DNA from: Bagarius yarrelli
Lineage: Eukaryota; Chordata; Actinopteri; Siluriformes; Sisoridae
Length of the DNA: 64,000 bases
Assembly (NCBI GenBank): GCA_005784505.1
Contig: VCAZ01000202.1
Coordinates: 124,001-188,000 of the forward strand
Direction of reading: 5' to 3'
Shown: in pieces, positions 48,215 through 59,275 of the stretch
How positions within the stretch are numbered: the first letter of the stretch is position 1
Layout of the letters: each line of letters opens with the position of its first letter
Notes under the pieces: generated by a model
What the model saw: only the letters and a program-made list of their open reading frames with translations
What the model was told of the DNA's origin: nothing
The model's database searches: none
Program-made: the position numbers and the translations under genes

Positions 48215-51200
48215 CTACAGCAAAAAAAGTACACAGAATTCTTTTGTCCTAATACAAGAATGGAAATAAGGAAGTAAATTACTGGGCATTAGCATATTAT
48301 GAAATTCAATAGCTTAATTCGGAAATGTTTTTACTAAATAGGGAGCAGGAATAATACTAAGGTAATTGGTAGACTAATCTGTGGGACCTCGCAAATGTGT
48401 GATCAGTCAAGTGAAAAGAGGGCAATCCCGGGGAAAACACTGTCTTAAGGGTCAGAAGTTTGTCTGACACTTTCTCATCAAAGAAAGTGGACAAACAACT
48501 TCCAAACTAGCCGCATTTGGCTTAGCCACCGATTTGCTCTTTTATTTAGACATGATTACAGGTAGACCTCGGAACCCCAGGTAGGCCCCACCACCGCCAC
48601 CTGTTGATCTGAAGACCAGAAACACCAGGGTTTAAGCCCCACCACCGGCAAGCCAACCACTGTTGGGTCCTTGAGCAAGACCCTTAACCCTTCCTGCTCC
48701 AGGGGCGCTGTATCATAGCTGACCCTGCCTTCTGACCCCAACTTGCTTAGATGGGATATGCGGAAAAAGAGTTTCACTGTGCGTAATAACGTATATCTGA
48801 CAAAATATTCAACATTCACGAAAGCATACACACGCGCTGAAGAATAAAAGCCTTCCGTAGCGTTAATTGGCCCCAAACCCAAAGGGCAGTACACAAAAAT
48901 CTAATATATAAATAATAATTAGTAAAAAATGAGAGTAAAAGTTATTGAATCCAATCTAAATGCTTATAACACGGAATAAAATACTATTAATATTATTAAT
49001 AATAATAGTATTAATAATTACTGTATTCCTTTTACATTGATCTTCAAACGTCATGTTCAGGATTATGCCCCTTAGTATAATAACTACACAACTACACAAC
49101 TTCCCTATTGATTTTATTAGCATTATTATATAATTACTAGTGGTTACTGAATAACGTGCAGATTGCCCCAATATTTCCAATGTGTTGCCATCCTTACCCT
49201 CCATCGGTGGAAGAGGGGTCATGATCCTATCAGTCACGCCAAAACTTCTTGAAGTTGCCGCCCAGGCTGGGGAAGCTGAACAAAACAATAAAAGGGTAAG
49301 AAAACCGGATTGTATGCTTTGAGTTTGGTCTGGTCTCAGTGCATGTTTGGAGGGCATGGATCTGATTTTCCATTTCTACATTGAGACATGGGTGTGCATT
49401 AGCAGGAATTGCACCAGTACACCATCAGCAGTGCCATCAGTGGAAATAGAAGATGAAGAAAAATATTTAACTTTTTTTTTATATATATATATAAATGTAT
49501 ATTTTTTAAACCCCATCTGCTTGTGGGTGAAGCTAAGCAAACCGAAATAACGCAGCGAGAAAGCTAAAATGTAAAATTTAAATAGGTTCCTTTCGATATC
49601 CTTATATAACCATCTCAAGAATACTTAAAATATACATCGCTTGCAATCTCAGACCTGATTTAGAACAGTAAAACTGACTCTAGAACCTTGTAACAGGACT
49701 TCAGTGTTTAATTTTGTCCACTGACTCCCACATGGGCAATGACAATAACCTGAAATCGATGGATTTTTTTTCTCTTGTCTATATATTTAGTTTGGTTGAC
49801 TGGATTGTGTGTATATTAGGCACATGCTTGGATAATATTTTTAGGGTTTTCAGCTGGCTGTGCCTGCACGGACCGAAACTTTTTCTGTTGTTGGCCTCAG
49901 CTGATGTTGATGTTCCATGACGGCTCTTTGTATTTTGCATGCTTTGGCACAGCACTTCATTAGTCATGGACCCGACAGTGTCCTGAGCTGTAGGGTTTAA
50001 GCAGAGGATGTGTTTCTGTGTGTATATATTGAGTGTATTGCACTTCTTGGCGTCACTTAGCATTAAGAGAAAATAAAGCAGGCATAGGCACGTTCATGGT
50101 TTTTTAAAAAGCGGAAAGGAGAACAAGTAAAAAGGGAACAAAAGGACATTAGCTGAAATTGCATGGAACTAAAGTGCATAAGTCTGGGCTGGAAATTAAA
50201 GTGAAACTGGTGTGTGTGGGTGTGTGTATGCATTGTGGATGTGATTTTTGCCAAGATGTCATCCTGGATTAACATTGTTTGTTATTCCTGGATCAACATG
50301 TCAACCAATCATAACCATCTGATGTCATCAATGTGTGTTGACCAAACCCACCTTTTTGAATCTTCTTCTCCTTGTAAGCATAAATGTAATACTATAAATG
50401 TGTTTAAAACATAAAATATTCAAACGACATACATGCTGTACTGAACAATTGCATACAACATGTACAGTATGTGAAGTTTAGTTCATTTGTGAGGGTTTTC
50501 TACGCCTTGGTGACCAAAAATAGATGTGTGTGTGCGGTAAAATGGATGTAGGTGTGCCAAAGTAAATTCATAGATTTTATTTCGAATGTATAAAAATTAT
50601 GAAAAATACATCTTGTGATTGTAAAATATTAAATGTATTGAAATAAGGTTTAACGCTGTTTTATAGTAAGAATGTTGCTCTATTGCGGTTCTACAGGTTC
50701 ACCGTTTCAGAACATTTTTGATGATTGTTTATGATTCACTGTCTAAATTCATTAATGTTTATTTCAGATCCTGAGAATCAAAACAGTCTAAATTCACTTA
50801 TGTTCTTTCTCAATTACCATAAATCATTTCAATATAATTATAATATAAAAAAATTGTTGTGATCCAGTGTTAATTTTGAGAATCGTCATTTTCAGTAAAT
50901 TGAAACAGAATCAGTGGATCGATGAATTACCCGTCTCAGCCAATAAGATATTTGGCATTGTAGGGACAAAAAAGGAACGATTCAAAAACAGACTAAGGGT
51001 TTGGTCAGCACACATTGATGACATCAGATGGTTATGATTGGTTAGTAGAAATCCCGAATGTTAATCCAGGATCACATTCTACGTGGCAAAATCCCATCCA
51101 CCGTGTATCGCAGGGGCACCACTAGCAATTCTGGGCTTTATTATAGGAATATGAGTCCCCTAACACAACCATTCCTCACCAATTATACTATTAAAATGCT

Positions 51201-54200
51201 GCTAGTACTGTTACTACTAATAAAACAGATCAGACTCTGACAAAAGCTTGATTGTTTGTACCAGTCCACCGAAACAAGAACAGAAATCTGTGACTACAGT
51301 GGGTACGTGCATGCCTAAGCATTGACTAAAGACCATGTGATGTTTTGTGAGCATGTGCCCAGTTTAGCCTCAATCCGCAACGTTTTTGTGATTAATTACT
51401 AATTATTTACATTCTTATCTTCTCACTTACTGGAACAGATGACTCCAGCATCTTCATGATGCCCACAGTTGTGCTGACCCCAGCCCAGGTTAAAGCAGTT
51501 AGCCAGCAGCCTCTCATTGCCCTCACAGTCCACATTGTCCAGCAAAATGGGACCAGAGCCATAGCCAAAGTAAGCTAGTGGAATGGCAGCCATGGCTGAG
51601 CCACACCCTAACTGCCTGCACACCACCTGAGCATTCTCCATATCCCATTCGTCATCACACACTGTACCCCAAACATTTTCATAAAAAACTTCCACACGCC
51701 CCTGACAGCTGTTGTTCCCGTTCACTACGCGGACAGTGGGTTGATCTGGAGGAAAGAATGGAGAGATATTCAAATTTGCATTCCATGAAAAAGTCATGCC
51801 GATATTAAGTCTCTGTAGCATAAAATTAAATATAGAAGATTTTGATATCGTTACCTTTTGTGGTAAAGGATGTTGTTGAACTCGCTGGTGTTGTCTTTGT
51901 AACTGGAATAGTCATTTCGGTCTCTAAAAAAAAAAAGGAATATATATTCCATAGATAGAAAACACAACATTGTGTATTTATCCAAACTAATCTGCAAAAT
52001 ATCGCCCACTTGTGAGCTAACAGAGGTACTGCAATAAATGTACTGCACTAGCTTAGTATAATCAGGCGGGAACTTTGTTTGCATGTGTAAGCTGCTACTG
52101 TATGATTGTACATAAAATCAATCCACCGAAAACTGCAACCTCGGCCGTGTTGTACAGTATGTGTTAGCAAATAAAAATCATACATAAATGCTAATTATAC
52201 CATCTGGGATTAAAGTATGTATAAATGCATTGTCTATGGTCTCTGTGTTCTCAGGAGGAGCAGTGGTGGTGGTCAATCCTGTGAGAAAGATAGAGAGAGG
52301 GAGACATGGAGTGGGCAAAAGTTAAATGATCAAGTGAAAAAGTTTATACATAATTTGATTGCTTGTAAAAAACTATAAGAAGTTTGGGACTAATTTTCTA
52401 TGACTAATTAACCATTTAACATCTTATCTATTTGATAGTCAGCCCTTCTCTTGCTGACTACACACTTGGACCCACTTGTGCAGATGACCCCAGCATCCTC
52501 GTGATGGCCACAGTTATGAACCCCCCATCCAAGGCTGTAGCATGAAGACAGTTGGGACTCTGTGCCGCTGCAGTGTACATTGTCCAACAGGATGAGACCT
52601 TTGCCGTAGCAAAGTAGGCATTGGTGGTGTAGGTGACGACTGGGCCACATCCGACCTGCCGACAAACCACAGCCGCGTCTCGCATGCCCCAGTCATCGTC
52701 ACACACGGTTCCCCAGCTTCCCCGGTAGTAGATTTCAACCCGGCCCTGACAGCTACCTATACCACCCACCAACCGGATTGAACCATCCCCTGCTATCGAA
52801 TAAAAAGAGAATAAACAAGTGTTTTGAATGTAAAAAGGATCTGGATTTGTCAAATATATAACTACTGTGCATAGGATGGACATTTCTGCATAGTCATTCT
52901 GTGTATACAGATTGTATACACTGCGTATTTTAATGCATAACCCTTATGTGTCATTGTTCTACTGCAATGTCTCTTTCCATACAGTATGTTGATGGTGATA
53001 GAACAATAATGAAATTTGATTGTATAAGACTAGGAATTTGCTCTGCTTTTTGAGACTAGAATGCATAATGCATTTATCAGTTACTTACATAAAACAGGGT
53101 TTCTGCGAGGTAGGATGTTAGACTCCTCAGACAGTCCCTGAGGACCTAACACGGTGTTACCTTTAGAGATAAACACAAGATAAAAGACAGACAGACAGAC
53201 AGATAGATAGACTGACAAACAGACAGACAGACAAATAGATAGATAGATGAACTGAAAAATATATTTTTTTACTCTACCTTTGCAGGTAACTCCTACATCC
53301 TCATAATGGTAGCAGTTGTGGATACCCCAGCCTTGGTTGCCACACTGGCTCAGGTCTGCCTCCCCGCCTTTGCAATCAACATTATCAAGCAGGATGGGCC
53401 CAGATCCCTGTCCGAAGCGGGAACTTGTGCTCACTGTTAAGGCCAGACCACAGTCCAGCTGTCGGCACACCACATTGGCATCCACTATGTCCCAGTCATC
53501 ATCGCACACTGTGCCCCATGTACCATTGTACTGAACCTCGACACGGCCTTCACACCGGCTCCTGCCGTTCACCAGCCGCACTGAAGGACAAGAAGGATGC
53601 AAAGCATCAGTATGGAGAGGTGGGATAAATAAAATGGGTGTTCTGTTTTTTTCTATTTTCTATATATACAATACTTGAAATGTCATTTGTTGCAGCTCTA
53701 GAAATTTTGAGGTCTTCCCTACAACATGGGCTTCACTTTTCAACATCAATTTTACCTCCCTGATAAATGTCTTTGCTACTCCTTAAATAAAACCTGAAAA
53801 AATTATTAATCGGCTCATTCTGCTGATTAATCATATAACGATTGGTTTTGTCTTCCATCCTTATGTGTACTCCACATCCTGTCTGCTACTAATAACACAC
53901 ACGGGAACAACAGGGAAGCGAAGTGCATTTGATGATAGTCTATCACCAGTAGGCTTCTAATCCTCATTGATTAAAGACACAAAATAAGGCTATAAAGATG
54001 AAATATGACTCCCAGAAATGAATAGGATGAAAAAGAGGGAGCGAGAGTAAAGAGAAAGAGGTGGAAGAGTGATGGAAATGCGGCTTATGTAAATTGAGAA
54101 CAGACGGAAGTGCCTTGGATTTTTTATGATCTTTTTTTTGGTCTCTGTTTTATTTGTTTGATTTATTTGTTGATTGAGAAAAAAAAGTAAATCAAGGTGT

Positions 54201-57121
54201 GAGAATAGGCTTACATAGATTCTGGGTTTCGTCTATTCTGTTGGTATTACCTGAGAAAGAGAGCAAGAGCGAGAAAAAGAGCGAGAGAGGAAGAGAGAAG
54301 AGCGAGAGAGAGAGGGAGAGAGAGAGAGAGAGAGAAAAGAGAGAGAGAGAGGGAGAGAGATTTTAGTCAAATTATTTGTTGAAAGGAGGTTCTTGGCCCT
54401 CCATAGTTACAGTACTCACTATCTACTATATCTATTTTCCTGTAATTCTAGACTCAATGAAACAGGAAGCCAATTAACTCAGTCTGGGTTAGTAGCTCGA
54501 CTTAGTACAGAGCAGACATATACACAGCATCGCACGCTATGACATCAGCCAAAGTATGATCATTCTAAAAGATACATCAGTAAAGTGCAACCAAGATATG
54601 TAACACTATAATGAGGTTCATAGAACTGAAAATAAAGAGTTTTCAGTTAGTTTGCTAGTTAGTTGGTTAGTTACCTGTTTATTACATTGTATTAACACAA
54701 CTAAAACTCAATTCTCTGTTGAATATTTTAATCGCTGCACCAGATTTATGAAGAAGTCCATAACTCTTTAAATTATAAAGTGACATTAAATATATTGGTA
54801 ATTATATTCGTATTATCATTATGCATTTATTATACAGTTATAAATATGTTATAAGCCACATTAAGTCACTTAAATTGTTTAAATGGTTAAAATCAAAATG
54901 TTATTTTTAACTGCAGTTTAGGTCTATATGACATGACCTAGGGTTGGAAAGGTCACTTTGGTAATTTAATAGGTTACAGATTACAGATTGCCTTATTTAA
55001 AATGTAATAAATAGAGTAACTGATTACTTTTTGATTACTTTTGAGTTTCTAAGAGATATTTTTATTTTTACACATTTACACCAGGCAGCGTTAACCTTAC
55101 AGTAGCACTTAAATCTGTTTACTCTAATTACTATAAGTGAGATAAAATTAAAAAAAAAACATCCACTACACCACTTATTAATTTTTTATAGCAAAAAGTA
55201 ATAATATTGCTTTAGAAATCAAATCTTTGCATAGCTATGACAGGACATGCTGGCAAATAAAAATGCTTTGGAAAAAAAATAAAACATATGCATAAACCAA
55301 CATAGGTAATAAAACAGTTATTAAAACAGTAAATAAAGTTAACAATGGTGTGTCATAGCGGGCAATGCAAATACAGAAAGAAAGTAATTAAATTTGTGTG
55401 TGCGTGTGTGTACACTTTATTTCGGTGCTTTTATTGGATAGAATTTTCATCACTCGCCATGGTGGCAACTCAGATAGGGTGTAGTAAGTTTTCAACGGCA
55501 CTATGGATTAATGTAATTAGCAGAAAAGCATTGTGCAAATCAAAAACAGGCAAACCAACAACAAATTAATATTATTTAACATATCCTACGATTTTAACGA
55601 GTGACTGTGATTCAATTACATTTTTTTTCTTTGCTCCTGTAACGAATTAATTTTGTAATAAAAATGCGTAACACCAATACATCTTACTAGATACTGGACA
55701 TATTTGCCTAGTCAAAACTTATATGTTACTAATTAATTCCAGTTCAAACATTTGACTATATTTATGTCCTTGTTTTCGTCCAATGAGGAGACCCTCACGA
55801 CGTACACAGACGTTTAATTTCCGTACCATTCAGCGGCACCTTCAGAAAGCATCTATGTCACAGCCTTGGGACATTTTGGATGGTTTATAGGTCAGCGCTA
55901 CTTTTATGAATGCAAATAAAATACAATTAGGACAAAGCTATGTAGATAAAGCTGAATTAGACCTGGGTTACTATTAATAAGTCCATTAACGTAAAATAAT
56001 AAGATGCAATTACTTACTTAGGACTGACCGTCTCATTACTCTGTGATCTGTAAGAGAAACAATTACAAGTTGAGGTTAATGAGCAAATGAGGTTATAAAA
56101 CATCATAGTCTTTAACCTTAGGGCAACACTAATAAGACCAAACACACACACAAATACACAACACTTCATTCCAGATCTATAGTAATCTACAGTCTACATA
56201 GGTCTATCTATGTAGAGAAATGGTAGCACAGTGGCTGGACTGCTGATCGGAAGATCATGGGGTTTAAGTCCCTGTGCTGCCACTGCTGGGCCCCTAACTG
56301 GCAGAAATGTAGGTATTTGTGTTCTATCTTTTTGTCGCAGGTGCTGATCATTTTAACAACAGCTACTTTTACAGCACAGTGGAACCTATTCATACAAATT
56401 TATTTTGTTCCGCAGGCAAATTCTTACAGCTAGAAATTCGGATTGAGGTACAAATTTTCTCACAGGAACTAACTAATGTGCAGATCATTTGTTTCAGTCA
56501 CCCAAAACTATTACCAATATTACCAATTTCCAACAGTATAATTATCATTTTGGATATAAAACACTTTAAACGTTTAGAGAAGACAGAAATCAATTAAATG
56601 ATGAAATAAATTGTACGCGACCAAACTGTTGACAAATAAAAAACGAAAAATTAATAGTAAAATTTGTAAAAACTTGATTCGGTGGGTTTTCCTTGGCTTT
56701 TCACTGACGCTAAACAAGTTTGAAACGCCTGCCGGATGTATGTAAAATGTAGCTTGCGTTTGGTTTATTCCGTTTGTATGACAAAAATTCTTCGTACGCA
56801 GATGCAAATTTCTTGCAAAATTTGTTGTAAGGAAGGGGCATTTGTAAGACATTCAGTTCAGTTTAACTAGTATCTGTAAATTAAGTGCACAGAAACCAGA
56901 AACCCAAACTCCATCTGTGAAAAAAATTGAGAAAAAAACCTTGGGAGAAACCAGGCTAAGTCGGTGGGCCAGTTCTCCTCCGACCAAACTAAAGACCCAG
57001 AAGACTATAAGTTTAGGTCCACAGTTAAAGATTTGTGAAGGATATTGCCACTCTTAGAAAATCTTCACTTTCAGACTTGTTTAGGGTGACATAGGTTGCT
57101 TCACAACTCTCTCACACACAC

Positions 57122-57154
<33 letters not shown>

Positions 57155-57286
57155 TTGGTTGTATTTACCATATGGTAGGCGCATGTCAAGGGCCAGCAGA
57201 AGCAGCGAGGCCAGTAGAGATATTAGGACACATGTAGAGGATTTCCAGCGCCTGCACACACTTTCGATGAAACCCTGGTCTCGCAT
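47898..57286 (-). CDS. ssc4d: ssc4d, scavenger receptor cysteine-rich protein with 4 SRCR domains, 11 exons, one apparent frameshift
   Basis: Secreted group-B SRCR protein; family members bind microbial or endogenous ligands, but this one's ligand is not known to me. Exons 5' to 3' (high to low): 57286-57169, 56047-56018, 54250-54215, 53580-53278, 53160-53089, 52789-52476, 52278-52201, 51923-51855, 51745-51431, 49275-49198, 48214-47898. Joined length is about 576 aa if one missing base is allowed; human SSC4D is 575 aa. A hydrophobic stretch at 19-33 looks like a signal peptide. SRCR1-4 come from exons 4, 6, 9 and 11, each with group-B cysteine spacing (eight Cys in SRCR1) and WGTVCDD and DNV-C motifs. 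Thr/Pro-rich linkers sit between them. All internal junctions are phase 1. Exon 6 (SRCR2) lacks one base near 52609. Start chosen because an in-frame TAG lies 9 nt upstream of the ATG. Neighbour of ywhag as in human. Confidence 0.92.
48215..49197. other. ssc4d intron 10
   Basis: 983 bp. Holds a reverse copy of the fourth-family dispersed repeat (about 48590-48785); otherwise AT-rich. Confidence 0.75.
48590..48785 (-). repeat. dispersed repeat, fourth family, reverse copy
   Basis: Complement of the 29745-29925 repeat: aaccactgttgggtccttga, ccaggggcgctgtatcatag and gaccccaacttgcttaga are shared. Confidence 0.65.
49198..49275 (-). CDS. ssc4d: ssc4d exon 10, linker
   Basis: 78 nt, acceptor tttgttcag, donor gtaagg. 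Encodes SPAWAATSRSFGVTDRIMTP and LPPME, linking SRCR3 to SRCR4. Confidence 0.82.
49276..51430. other. ssc4d intron 9
   Basis: 2.15 kb of AT-rich intron. A short inverted similarity (gatgtcatca/tgatgacatc with ataaccatc) links 50310-50335 and 51010-51040, suggesting an old DNA element about 0.7-0.8 kb long. No gene seen. Confidence 0.6.
51431..51745 (-). CDS. ssc4d: ssc4d exon 9, SRCR domain 3
   Basis: 315 nt, acceptor tttcctccag, donor gtaagt. Intact SRCR domain: VRVVNGNNSCQGRVEVF, NVWGTVCDDEWD, AYFGYGSGPILLDNVDC, ending GVIC. Confidence 0.95.
51855..51923 (-). CDS. ssc4d: ssc4d exon 8, Thr/Ser-rich linker
   Basis: 69 nt, acceptor ttttttttag, donor gtaacg. Encodes TEMTIPVTKTTPASSTTSFT and TK, a mucin-like stalk before SRCR3. 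Confidence 0.82.
52201..52278 (-). CDS. ssc4d: ssc4d exon 7, Thr-rich linker
   Basis: 78 nt, acceptor tttctcacag, donor gtataa. Encodes LTTTTAPPENTETIDNAF and on, a likely O-glycosylated stalk. Phase 1 at both ends. Confidence 0.75.
52476..52789 (-). CDS. ssc4d: ssc4d exon 6, SRCR domain 2 with 1-nt deletion
   Basis: 314 nt (acceptor gatagcag, donor gtgggt) where phase requires 315; exon 9 is 315. The first half reads IRLVGGIGSCQGRVEIYYRG through YTTNAYF. The second half continues in a shifted frame as GKGLILLDNVHC to GVIC. The paralogous exon 9 has FGYG where this has one G too few, placing the loss near 52609-52610. Either an assembly/sequencing indel or a real inactivating allele. Confidence 0.88.
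53089..53160 (-). CDS. ssc4d: ssc4d exon 5, linker
   Basis: 72 nt, acceptor atctctaaag, donor gtaagt. Encodes NTVLGPQGLSEESNILPRRN and on, a linker between SRCR1 and SRCR2. Ends with T of a split codon. Confidence 0.85.
53187..53249. repeat. (GACA/GATA)n microsatellite
   Basis: Mixed gaca and gata tetramers in ssc4d intron 4. Read through, it gives Ser/Cys/Leu repeats in the open frame after exon 4 that are not coding. Confidence 0.93.
53278..53580 (-). CDS. ssc4d: ssc4d exon 4, SRCR domain 1
   Basis: 303 nt, acceptor gtccttcag, donor gtagag. A complete SRCR domain from RLVNGRSRCEGRVEV to GVTCK with eight Cys (group B), including TWGTVCDDDWD and GPILLDNVDC. Confidence 0.95.
53581..54214. 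other. ssc4d intron 3
   Basis: 634 bp, AT-rich with GA-rich patches. Nothing recognised. Confidence 0.7.
54215..54250 (-). CDS. ssc4d: ssc4d exon 3 (36 nt)
   Basis: Acceptor ctctttctcag, donor gtaagc. Encodes NTNRIDETQNL, phase 1 at both ends. Its pyrimidine tract is the complement of the GA repeat at 54259-54360, with a UGC 15 nt before the acceptor. Confidence 0.75.
54251..56017. other. ssc4d intron 2
   Basis: 1.77 kb. Begins (at the exon 3 side) with the GA microsatellite. The remainder is AT-rich with no coding signal. Confidence 0.7.
54259..54360. repeat. (GA)n-rich microsatellite, pyrimidine tract of ssc4d exon 3
   Basis: gagagaga with gcgaga, agag and ggga interruptions on the plus strand. 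On the ssc4d transcript it is a long CU tract ending at the exon 3 acceptor. Confidence 0.93.
56018..56047 (-). CDS. ssc4d: ssc4d exon 2 (30 nt)
   Basis: Acceptor tctcttacag, donor gtaagt. Encodes HRVMRRSVL flanked by split codons. Phase 1 at both ends, so it can be skipped without shifting the frame. Confidence 0.72.
56214..56312 (+). mobile_element. SINE fragment (second family)
   Basis: Head ggtagcacagtggctggact to cactgctgggcccctaact, truncated after that. Confidence 0.65.
57111..57153. repeat. (CA)n microsatellite
   Basis: CA repeat with one cg, about 15 bp past the ssc4d exon 1 donor (GT-rich on the transcript). Confidence 0.95.
57169..57286 (-). CDS. ssc4d: ssc4d exon 1, signal peptide
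   Basis: ATG at 57284-57286, donor gtaaat. Encodes 39 residues with a basic stretch (CRRWK) and a hydrophobic core (VLISLLASLLLLAL). The exon probably extends 5' to an acceptor-like gcag near 57319, so a noncoding exon likely lies upstream. Confidence 0.8.
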
Positions 57287-57861
57287 GGCAGTCTAAGGCA
57301 GGAGCCACCAAGATACCTGCGTATACACACACATAATAAACTGACATTATTTATGTTGTATTGAATAACTGAAAAACACTAAAATAATAAATAAATGTAG
57401 CTAATTAGATCTATTAATGTTAAAAAACCCATGTGACCAATTTGAATGAAAGATTACCAAAAAAATAGATCTTTTAAACATTTTAAGACATTTACATACT
57501 TCCACTTATTTCAGATCTTTCTGAAAGCAACCTGACACTCACATCCGCCAACCCTGCTGTTACATTTCTATGGCTCAATCCATGTGATTTTTTTCTGTTT
57601 GTTTTCCCAAATCCTTCCTGACCTTCCAATGGAATGTGAGCAAGCGGCAGACTGGAGCACAGGATCCCAGGACTAACAGAGAATTTGATATTGGTCCCAA
57701 GCAGATAGTGGACATTCCGGGGCCGAGGGCACAAAAAGCTGTTTCTGCTGTCTGTTTCTGGGACCTAAAGGCTACTTCCTGCGAATCTTTCACTGGGGCT
57801 CTCCAGAATGCTTAGGCACCTGATGACACTCGCCAGGCGCCTCTCGTCTTTCTGTGTCTGA

Positions 57862-58791
57862 TGACGGAGGTAATCGGGCAGAATAAAATGAGGTGGGGGG
57901 GTGTGGTGTTATAAAGAAACCAGAAAAGGCTATACACACACATGTACTCTCAGCTCCTGTCTCTCCCTCTTCTTTATGGGCTCAAGCTTACTACAACAAA
58001 CAACAATCACTGATACAATTTGAAACAGTTGTGTGATCCTTACCACTTACTTCTCTAGACTTCTATTCACAAATTGGAACTTGACCACACTTCCACTTTC
58101 ACATACCCTCACCGTCAGCTGGCCTTCCCCGAAGTCCTGCTGCAATATGGGAACCTCCATGTGTTGCCCTGACTTCATAGCCAACATCTTTGACTCACCG
58201 CACGACCTCAAGCTCCCCTATTATATAACCAATAACATTCTTGCACCTGCAGCAAATTCCCAATCGATAATTGCCCTAGTGCGTGGAGGTTTTAGGCTTT
58301 TTCCCCCTTGTTTTTTTTTGACAACGTCTAGTATGTTGCCCTCGCTACCAGATTAGGATGAGCCATCTGAAAAAACATTTCTTGATGACTTTCAAAAAAT
58401 GACAACTGTCATCGATTAGTTTTGCTTGGCATTCTGGACAGCACCTCATCTCTGCTTGTGGGGAAATTCCTAAGGGAAAATTCCTGGAGATGGTCTGACA
58501 TTGATCACAACAAGCAATGCTATTACAGGACCCATGCACACACACTTTCCTTTAAATAACAACAAAATCAATTTGTCCCTGCGGCGTATTGTCCCCAAAA
58601 TCAGTAAATGGGTAAGTTGGGGACTAACCACCGGCCTAATTTCATGCTTTTGTCTTGTGACTTCAATAGTAATAGTCACTAATGGGTACCTCAACCCAAC
58701 CCTACAGCAGATGCTGTATTCAAAGCTGCACATTACACTTAAGTCAAAGTGGTACCAAGTATCAGTATGCAAAAGATCCCAGCTTCATTAG
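57862..58791 (+). pseudogene. broken membrane-protein-like ORF series, unidentified
   Basis: One plus-strand frame stays mostly open for about 0.9 kb, interrupted by stops at about 58021, 58354, 58420 and 58468. The segment after the last stop (58471-58791) ends with a strongly hydrophobic stretch (about 58612-58680) preceded by basic residues and followed by a short tail. The middle is Cys-rich with an N-x-T site. This layout resembles a decayed type I envelope or other surface glycoprotein from a mobile or endogenous element, but I recognise no family motif. It may be chance. Confidence 0.25.
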
Positions 58792-59104
58792 GAGTGGCCT
58801 GTGGAATGACAGGGTCCATTATGTGTCCTAGAAATTGCCTTGCAATGTCGGAAAAGTGGCACAGGCCTTATATACACCATATAATGGTGTAAGGGACTTG
58901 TAAGAGAGGATAACAGATGAAGTAAGCTTAGGATTGTGCAGCTATTACTAGCGGTTCACAGAGCAAAAATGGGTGGAGAGTGAAGAGAAAGAGAGAGAGA
59001 GGGCTTGCTTGCCCCTGCCTCTTCTACCAACACCACATGGAATGGCACTGGACTCATTCCATTATCACCTCAAGTGGCAGTTTAGCACCATAAGATTGAT
59101 CACA

Positions 59105-59275
59105 TATACATTACATTTCTCAGATGTCCTTATCCACAGCAACTTACATTTAACTTACAATTGAGCAACTAAGGGGTAAGGGCCTTTCTCAGGGGCCAAA
59201 CAGTGGTAGCTTGGTGGTGCTGGGAATCGAACCCACAATCTTCCAGTTAGCAATCCAACCACTGAGCTACCCCAA
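59105..59275 (-). mobile_element. tRNA-derived SINE (second family), reverse copy
   Basis: acatttctcagatgtcctta, then ttggtggtgctgggaatcga and atccaaccactgagctacc. Confidence 0.78.

Larger units (their letters stand above)
56048..57168. other. ssc4d intron 1
   Basis: 1.12 kb with a SINE fragment (56214-56312) and a CA microsatellite (57111-57153) next to the exon 1 donor. Confidence 0.7.
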
